This document shows, in pieces, positions 38,730 to 43,644 of a DNA stretch of 43,644 nt. The translations under genes were made by a program, and so were the position numbers. The stretch is from the NCBI RefSeq assembly GCF_001836165.1, contig NZ_KV827674.1:1-43644 (forward strand), in the 5' to 3' direction. Origin of the DNA: Corynebacterium sp. HMSC036D02 (GTDB lineage: Bacteria; Actinomycetota; Actinomycetes; Mycobacteriales; Mycobacteriaceae). The notes under the pieces were generated by a model. It had not been told where the DNA came from. It made no database searches and saw nothing but the letters and a program-made list of their open reading frames with translations. Every line of letters begins with the position of its first letter. Positions within the stretch are counted from its first letter, which is position 1.

Positions 38730-39878
38730 ATGGCATCTATTAGGTCGTACAAGGCCGCAAAAGGTAGGGCGTGGCGAGTACAGTACCGTGGCCCTGACGG
38801 CAAGAGACACACCAAACAAGGATTCCGCACCAAGAACGAAGCGCAAAAGTGGGCGGACATCAACGCCACTCACATGCACCAACAAGACTGGATCGACCCC
38901 AACGCCGGGCGTATCAAAGTCGAGGAAGTACACGCCGCATGGTGGGCCACCCTCGCACCTCGGAAACCCAACTACCGCCGCCAGCTTCACTCCGCGTGGG
39001 AGTACCACGTTAAACCCCAGTGGGGCCATCGGCAGGTTGCCAGTATCATGCCGTCCGAAGTGCAAGCCTGGGTAGGGTCAATAGAGAAGTACCGCCCCGG
39101 GCGCGGCGACGATGGGGAGGAGGATAGCACGCCATCAGCAACCCTCGTCCTGAACTGTCATGCGGTGCTCATGCAGATTCTAGAAGTCGCCGTCAATGAC
39201 GGGTTGATGCGCAAGAACCCCGCCAAGGGTATCAAGCTACCGAAGAAACCCGGCCCAGTGAAGGTGTATCTGACACAGGAACAGCTCAACGCCCTGGTGC
39301 GTGAATGCGGCCCGCGTGGTGACATTATCGCGGTGCTAGGCACGTGCGGTATCCGGTGGGGTGAGTTGGCGGGCCTTAGGGTGCGGGATGTGAATGTTCT
39401 GCGTCGTCGTTTGACGGTGGCGCAGGCCATTGCTCGTGATGATGCGGGTGAGTGGGTGCCGATGGAGCCGAAGTCGTGGGAGCAGCGGACGGTGGCGGTT
39501 CCTGCGTCGATTATGCCGCTTATTGAGAGGGCGATTGAAGGTAAGGGGCCGGATGAGTTTGTATGGGAGCGTCCTAGTGGTGGGTGCTTGCGCCCGTTGG
39601 GACATACGTCTTTCTTCGCTCATGCGGTGAAACGCTGTGTGGAGGATGGGCGTATTCCTGGGCGGCTAACCCCGCATGGTTTGCGCCATGTGGCGGCGGG
39701 CTTGATGGTGTCCTCCGGTGCGTCGGTGAAGGCGGTGCAAAAGCAGTTGGGGCACAAGTCTGCGATGCTCACGTTGGACACGTATGCGGATTTGTTTGAT
39801 GGTGACCTTGATGAGGTGGCGGGCCGTATGGATGAGGGGCTTCGTGGGATGTCGTGGAATTGTCGTGGAATTGCGTGA
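38730..39878 (+). CDS. Tyrosine integrase
   Basis: 382 residues. An N-terminal AP2-like arm-binding region (RSYKAAKGRAWRVQYRGPDG), a core-binding SAM-like domain (YRRQLHSAWEYHVKPQWGH), and the catalytic domain with R209 (CGIRWGELAG), H316-x-x-R319 (PHGLRH), and Y352 (LDTYADL) after LGHKSAMLT. It recombines attP with the tRNA-Val gene. AAGGAGA precedes the ATG. Its last codons hold the TCGTGGRAT repeats that match the far side of attP, and attR begins 40 bp after the stop. Confidence 0.96.
   Translation: MASIRSYKAAKGRAWRVQYRGPDGKRHTKQGFRTKNEAQKWADINATHMHQQDWIDPNAGRIKVEEVHAAWWATLAPRKPNYRRQLHSAWEYHVKPQWGHRQVASIMPSEVQAWVGSIEKYRPGRGDDGEEDSTPSATLVLNCHAVLMQILEVAVNDGLMRKNPAKGIKLPKKPGPVKVYLTQEQLNALVRECGPRGDIIAVLGTCGIRWGELAGLRVRDVNVLRRRLTVAQAIARDDAGEWVPMEPKSWEQRTVAVPASIMPLIERAIEGKGPDEFVWERPSGGCLRPLGHTSFFAHAVKRCVEDGRIPGRLTPHGLRHVAAGLMVSSGASVKAVQKQLGHKSAMLTLDTYADLFDGDLDEVAGRMDEGLRGMSWNCRGIA
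39841..39872. repeat. Candidate integrase arm-type sites at the end of int
   Basis: TTCGTGGGAT, GTCGTGGAAT and TGTCGTGGAATT start at 39841, 39851 and 39861. They match TGTCGTGGGATT at 293 and 304. In the circular phage the two sets lie on either side of the core, as P and P' arm sites do. They are also coding (RGMSWNCRGIA). Confidence 0.65.
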
Positions 39879-39917
39879 GGGCCACCTCCTACGAATGTGG
39901 AAAGTGGCCCTGACCTG

Positions 39918-39967
39918 GTGCGGCCTGAGGGGATCGAACCCCCGACCTACTGGGTGTAAACCAGTTG
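39918..39967. repeat. attR: right copy of the 50-bp attachment core
   Basis: Identical to 131-180. Here the core is continuous with the 5' half of tRNA-Val, so the phage-borne 3' half restores the gene. The phage ends here; 39968 onward is host. Confidence 0.95.
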
Positions 39968-39991
39968 CTCTTCCAGCTGAGCTAAAGCCGC
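39919..39991 (-). tRNA. tRNA-Val (anticodon UAC), prophage target
   Basis: 73 nt. Acceptor GCGGCTT/AGGCCGC (one G-U), TA at 8-9, D-arm GCTC/GAGC, anticodon stem ACTGG/CCAGT with loop TTTACAC, T-loop TTCGATC, discriminator A; CCA is not encoded. It is intact despite the insertion because the phage supplies the 3' half. It reads GTA and related valine codons. Confidence 0.97.
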
Positions 39992-40104
39992 AGTGCACTT
40001 GGTGTGCTCGAACAAGATTAGCCCATAGGCACCCGCAGCAACAAATCGGGGTATGATTCGCCGCTGCGAATGTCGCCTGAGCAGGTATATCCTGCGATTA
40101 TTCC

Positions 40105-40542
40105 TTAGGGCTTCTTGGTGTAGCCACGGGCCACAAGGCACGAACCCTGCCACTCGCCGAGGCGCTCGGCCTTGGTCTGTACGAGGCCGGCCAGCTGTGC
40201 GGATTCGGAGATCTCACCCGGCTCCAGGTTGCCCGGCTTTCCAGCGCCCGGGGTCAGCAGCCAGATGCGGCCGGAATCACCCAGGGGACGGGTGGCATCC
40301 ACCAGCCCATCGACCAAGTCGCCGTCCTCCGCGCGCCACCACAGCAGCACAAGGTCACACAGCTCGTCGGTCTCCTCCTCGAGGAAGTCCTCCCCCAACA
40401 CGTCCTCGATGGACTCAGAAATCGTGGAGTCACAGTCCTCGTCCCAGCCAAGTTCCAGGGCAATCTGGCCCTCCTCGATACCGAGCTTGGCTGCAAATCC
40501 CGTCACTCGCTGAGTTCCTTCCGATGAAGTCGTTGATGTCAT
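40105..40542 (-). CDS. DUF3052 family protein (host)
   Basis: 145 residues from the ATG at 40542. VTGFAAKLGIEEGQIALELGWDEDCD, EDELCDLVLLWWRAEDGDLVDGLVDA-type core, then GRIWLLTPGAGKPGNLEPGEI and QGSCLVARG are the DUF3052 pattern, a family widespread in actinobacteria with unknown function. It is divergent from aceE. A -10 box TAAAAT (40550-40555) lies seven bases before the ATG, implying a leaderless mRNA and supporting this start over upstream ones. Confidence 0.9.
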   Translation of the reverse strand: MTSTTSSEGTQRVTGFAAKLGIEEGQIALELGWDEDCDSTISESIEDVLGEDFLEEETDELCDLVLLWWRAEDGDLVDGLVDATRPLGDSGRIWLLTPGAGKPGNLEPGEISESAQLAGLVQTKAERLGEWQGSCLVARGYTKKP

Positions 40543-40549
40543 GCAGAGT

Positions 40550-40555
40550 ATTTTA
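40550..40555 (-). promoter_or_regulatory. -10 box of the DUF3052 gene
   Basis: TAAAAT on the minus strand, seven bases before the start codon; the -35 is weak. Transcription would start at or next to the ATG. Confidence 0.55.
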
Positions 40556-40715
40556 ACGTCTACGGTGCACTTTTTCGCGTCGAACCGCCCCCGATCTTGC
40601 CCAGAGGTGGACATTTTCCCCCATAAAACCACCCGTGGGGGCCTCCGAGTGACCCACCTTGAAAGGGGCGCGTATCCTAGAGAAAGATCTTTGTACTACG
40701 AACCAGGAGGATTTA

Positions 40716-43472
40716 ATGGCCGACTTGGACGCCCACAACGGCGACTCCAACTTCCCCATCGTTCGCGATGGCGTGGCAGCATACCTGCATGACTCCGACC
40801 CAGAGGAGACCCGCGAGTGGATGGACTCCCTCGACGGTCTTCTCGATTCTTCCGATCCGGAGCGCGCACGCTACCTCATGCTGCGTCTTCTCGAGCGCGC
40901 TACCGCAAAGCGCGTGCCGTTGCCGTCCCTGACGTCCTCGGATTTTGTCAACACCATCCCCACCTCCCTGGAGCCGGAGTTTCCGGGCGATGAGGAGTTG
41001 GAGAAGCGCTACCGCCGCTGGATCCGCTGGAACGCGGCCATCATGGTGCACCGCGCACAGCGCCCGGGTATCGGCGTCGGCGGACACATCTCTACTTACG
41101 CGGGCGCTGCCCCGCTGTACGAGGTGGGCCTGAACCACTTCTTCAAGGGCAAGGATGATCCCTCCGGCGGTGACCAGGTCTTCTTCCAGGGTCACGCTTC
41201 CCCGGGTGTCTACGCCCGCGCCTTCATGGAGGGCCGCCTGAGCGAGGAGGACCTCGATGGCTTCCGCCAAGAGCACTCCCGCGGTGAGGGCAATGGCCTG
41301 CCTTCTTACCCGCACCCGCGTCTGATGCCGGACTTCTGGGAATTCCCCACTGTGTCCATGGGCCTTGGCCCCATCAACGCCATCTACCAGGCACGCTTCA
41401 ACAAGTACCTGGAGAAGCGCGGAATTAAGGACACCTCCAAGCAGCACGTGTGGGCCTTCCTGGGTGACGGTGAGATGGATGAGCCGGAGTCCCGCGGTCT
41501 GCTGCAGATGGCCTCCCTCTACGAGCTGGATAACCTGACCTTCGTGGTCAACTGCAACCTGCAGCGTCTCGACGGCCCGGTGCGCGGTAACACCCAGATC
41601 ATTCAGGAGCTGGAGTCCTTCTTCCGCGGTGCCGGCTGGTCCGTCATCAAGATTGTCTGGGGCCGCGGCTGGGACAAGCTGCTGGAAGCCGATAAGGACG
41701 GCGCCCTGGTCAACATCATGAACACCACGTCTGATGGTGACTACCAGACCTTCAAGGCTAACGACGGCGCCTACGTGCGCGAGCACTTCTTCGGCCGCGA
41801 TGAGCGCACGCTCAAGCTGGTGGAGGACATGTCCGATGATGAGATTTGGGCACTGCGCCGCGGCGGCCACGACTACCGCAAGATCTACGCCGCATACGAC
41901 AAGGCGCTGAGCTACGCAGGCACCGGCCGCCCGACGGTCATCCTGGCCCACACCATTAAGGGCTACGGCTTGGGCCACAACTTCGAGGGCCGCAATGCGA
42001 CCCACCAGATGAAGAAGCTGACGCTGGAGGATCTGAAGCTTTTCCGCGATAAGCAGGGCATCCCGATCAGCGACGAGCAGCTCGAGGCAGATCCGTACCT
42101 GCCGCCGTACTACCACCCGGGCAAGGATGCTCCGGAGATCAAGTACATGCTGGAGCGTCGTAAAGAGCTGGGCGGCTTCCTGCCGGAGCGCCGTGAGAAC
42201 TTCGAGACTCTCACCGCCCCGGATCTGTCCAAGCTACGCTCGGTTCGCAAGGGTTCCGGCAAGCAGGACGTTGCCACGACCATGGCTCTGGTGCGTACCT
42301 TCAAGGAGCTCATGCGTGACAAGGAGCTGGGCAAGCGCGTCGTTCCGATCATTCCGGATGAGGCCCGCACCTTCGGTATGGACTCCTGGTTCCCGACTCT
42401 CAAGATCTGGAACCCGCGCGGCCAGAACTACGTCCCGGTGGATCATGACCTCATGCTCTCCTACCGCGAGGCTGCCGACGGCCAGATTCTGCACGAGGGT
42501 ATTTCTGAGGCTGGTGCTGCAGCGTCCTTCACCGCAGCAGCGACGTCCTACGCCACCCAGGGCGAGGCGATGATTCCGCTGTACATCTTCTACTCGATGT
42601 TCGGCTTCCAGCGCACCGGCGATGCCTTCTGGGCTGCCGGCGACCAGCTGGGCCGCGGCTTCATCATTGGTGCGACCGCCGGCCGCACCACCCTGACCGG
42701 TGAGGGCCTGCAGCACATGGACGGCCACTCCCCGATCTTGGCGTCGACCAACCCGGCCGTGGAGGTCTACGACCCGGCCTTCGGCTACGAGATTGCCCAC
42801 CTGGTTCCGCGCGGTATCGAGCGCATGTACGGCGAGGACAACGAGCCGATCATGTACTACATCACCGTGTACAACGAGCCGGTCAAGCAGCCTGCCGAGC
42901 CGGAGAACCTCGACGTCGAGGGCCTGCACAAGGGCATCTACCACTACAACACCGCCGAGTCCGGCTCCATCCCGGCCAACATCCTGGCTTCCGGTGTGGG
43001 CATGTACGAGGCCCTGCGCGCACAGGAAATCCTGGCTGAGAACTACGACGTCAAGGCTTCGCTGTTCTCCGTCACTTCCTGGGTCAAGCTGGCTCGCGAC
43101 GGCGCCGCCCGCAACCAGGAAGCACTGCGCAAGGGCGTTGAGCCGACCGAGGCATTCGCCACCTCCCAGCTCAAGGGCTTCGAGGGACCGTTCGTCGGTG
43201 TCTCCGACTTCGCCACGGACCTGCAGGAGCAGATCCGCCCCTACGTCCCGGGTGACTACATCGTCCTAGGCGCAGACGGCTTCGGCTTCTCTGATACCCG
43301 CGAGGGCGCCCGCCGCTACTTCAACACCGACGCCGAGTCCATCGTCGTCGGCGTTCTCGAGGGCCTGGCCCGCGAGGGCAAGGTGGAGCGCAGCACCGTG
43401 GAGAAGGCAGCTCGCGAGCTGAAGCTCGATGACCCGACGGCCACCACCTCCACGTCCTCCGATGAGGACTAA
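40716..43472 (+). CDS. aceE: Pyruvate dehydrogenase E1 component (homodimeric type)
   Basis: 918 residues, normal length for the corynebacterial enzyme, starting after CAGGAGG. It decarboxylates pyruvate with thiamine diphosphate and passes the acetyl group to the E2 lipoyl domain. Visible features: [44 protein letters not shown], the ThDP motif [12 protein letters not shown] with [14 protein letters not shown] downstream, [28 protein letters not shown] and [18 protein letters not shown]. In corynebacteria E1 works in a shared complex with E2 and 2-oxoglutarate dehydrogenase. Flanking host gene, not phage. TATCCT at 40673-40678 may be its -10. Confidence 0.98.
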   Translation: MADLDAHNGDSNFPIVRDGVAAYLHDSDPEETREWMDSLDGLLDSSDPERARYLMLRLLERATAKRVPLPSLTSSDFVNTIPTSLEPEFPGDEELEKRYRRWIRWNAAIMVHRAQRPGIGVGGHISTYAGAAPLYEVGLNHFFKGKDDPSGGDQVFFQGHASPGVYARAFMEGRLSEEDLDGFRQEHSRGEGNGLPSYPHPRLMPDFWEFPTVSMGLGPINAIYQARFNKYLEKRGIKDTSKQHVWAFLGDGEMDEPESRGLLQMASLYELDNLTFVVNCNLQRLDGPVRGNTQIIQELESFFRGAGWSVIKIVWGRGWDKLLEADKDGALVNIMNTTSDGDYQTFKANDGAYVREHFFGRDERTLKLVEDMSDDEIWALRRGGHDYRKIYAAYDKALSYAGTGRPTVILAHTIKGYGLGHNFEGRNATHQMKKLTLEDLKLFRDKQGIPISDEQLEADPYLPPYYHPGKDAPEIKYMLERRKELGGFLPERRENFETLTAPDLSKLRSVRKGSGKQDVATTMALVRTFKELMRDKELGKRVVPIIPDEARTFGMDSWFPTLKIWNPRGQNYVPVDHDLMLSYREAADGQILHEGISEAGAAASFTAAATSYATQGEAMIPLYIFYSMFGFQRTGDAFWAAGDQLGRGFIIGATAGRTTLTGEGLQHMDGHSPILASTNPAVEVYDPAFGYEIAHLVPRGIERMYGEDNEPIMYYITVYNEPVKQPAEPENLDVEGLHKGIYHYNTAESGSIPANILASGVGMYEALRAQEILAENYDVKASLFSVTSWVKLARDGAARNQEALRKGVEPTEAFATSQLKGFEGPFVGVSDFATDLQEQIRPYVPGDYIVLGADGFGFSDTREGARRYFNTDAESIVVGVLEGLAREGKVERSTVEKAARELKLDDPTATTSTSSDED

Positions 43473-43519
43473 GTCTGACGAGGAATAAGGCTTAGAGCGT
43501 CAAAGCCCCAAGCCCTCCA

Positions 43520-43560
43520 GCCCCTTCTGCCCCACCTCGGGCAGGAGGGGCATTCTTCTT
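43520..43560 (+). terminator. aceE terminator
   Basis: GCCCCTTCTGCCC pairs with GGGCAGGAGGGGC (one mismatch) around ACCTC-type loop, followed by ATTCTTCTT. It ends aceE transcription. Nothing further is recognised in 43561-43644. Confidence 0.88.
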
Positions 43561-43644
43561 GCTTTAAGTCCAGGAGCCAACTGTCGTTGTTGCCAAAGTT
43601 CTGCCCAGATCTTGAGGCGAGTTCAGGCGGTGAATGCATCTATA

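Noticed and set aside
40713..42116. 467-residue minus-strand frame
   Set aside because: Antisense to aceE, a certain gene; typical high-GC shadow.
1..43644. Insertion sequences or transposases
   Set aside because: No transposase-like protein or terminal inverted repeats were seen; the only recombinase is the phage integrase.

Overview
The window is one complete, apparently intact temperate siphovirus prophage of about 39.8 kb in an actinobacterial chromosome, almost certainly Corynebacterium. The host call rests on the right flank: a DUF3052-type gene lies divergent to a homodimeric-type pyruvate dehydrogenase E1 gene (aceE, 918 aa), an arrangement and protein known from corynebacteria. The prophage sits in a tRNA-Val(UAC) gene. 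A perfect 50-bp direct repeat (131-180 and 39918-39967) marks attL and attR. The intact tRNA is rebuilt at the right end (39919-39991) and attL keeps only its 3' half.

Layout, left to right. (a) 1-450: host terminator, attL, two sets of short direct repeats that look like integrase arm sites, and a strong rightward promoter. (b) 451-1802: a rightward three-gene accessory operon (unknown 60-aa protein, HTH protein, MucR-like zinc-finger protein) with a 47-nt tRNA-like minihelix after the first gene. (c) 1867-4495, leftward: lysis module with membrane/holin-like proteins and an M23 + GH25 endolysin that has an internal start. (d) 4561-25106, leftward late operon in HK97/siphovirus order: deacetylase-type tail protein, minor tail proteins, tape measure, tail chaperone with a GGGAAAA -1 frameshift site, major tail protein, neck proteins, capsid, protease, portal, terminases, HNH nuclease, HTH protein. 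(e) 25103-33998, leftward early genes: many small overlapping ORFs, a PD-(D/E)XK nuclease, a replication initiator carrying 12-bp repeats, SSB, RecT-like and YqaJ-like recombination proteins, Xis-like protein. (f) 34028-34598: terminator, a 92-nt tRNA-like element, tRNA-Leu(CAA), about 180 nt of hairpin-rich non-coding DNA and a second 47-nt minihelix. (g) 34598-36810: small ORF, two antirepressors, Cro-like protein. (h) 36811-36951: divergent immunity promoters and operators. (i) 36952-39878, rightward: repressor (probably leaderless), ImmA/IrrE protease, membrane protein, tyrosine integrase.

Working picture: the repressor at 36952 holds the leftward promoter shut, with ImmA and the antirepressors as inputs to induction. 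The leftward transcript then makes the replication and recombination proteins, and later the packaging, tail and lysis proteins. Integrase and the Xis-like protein act on the tRNA-Val att site. The most unusual parts are the tRNA-like elements and structured RNA next to a real tRNA-Leu, the iteron-like repeat inside the initiator gene, the internal start in the endolysin, and two terminator-like hairpins that point against the operon containing them.
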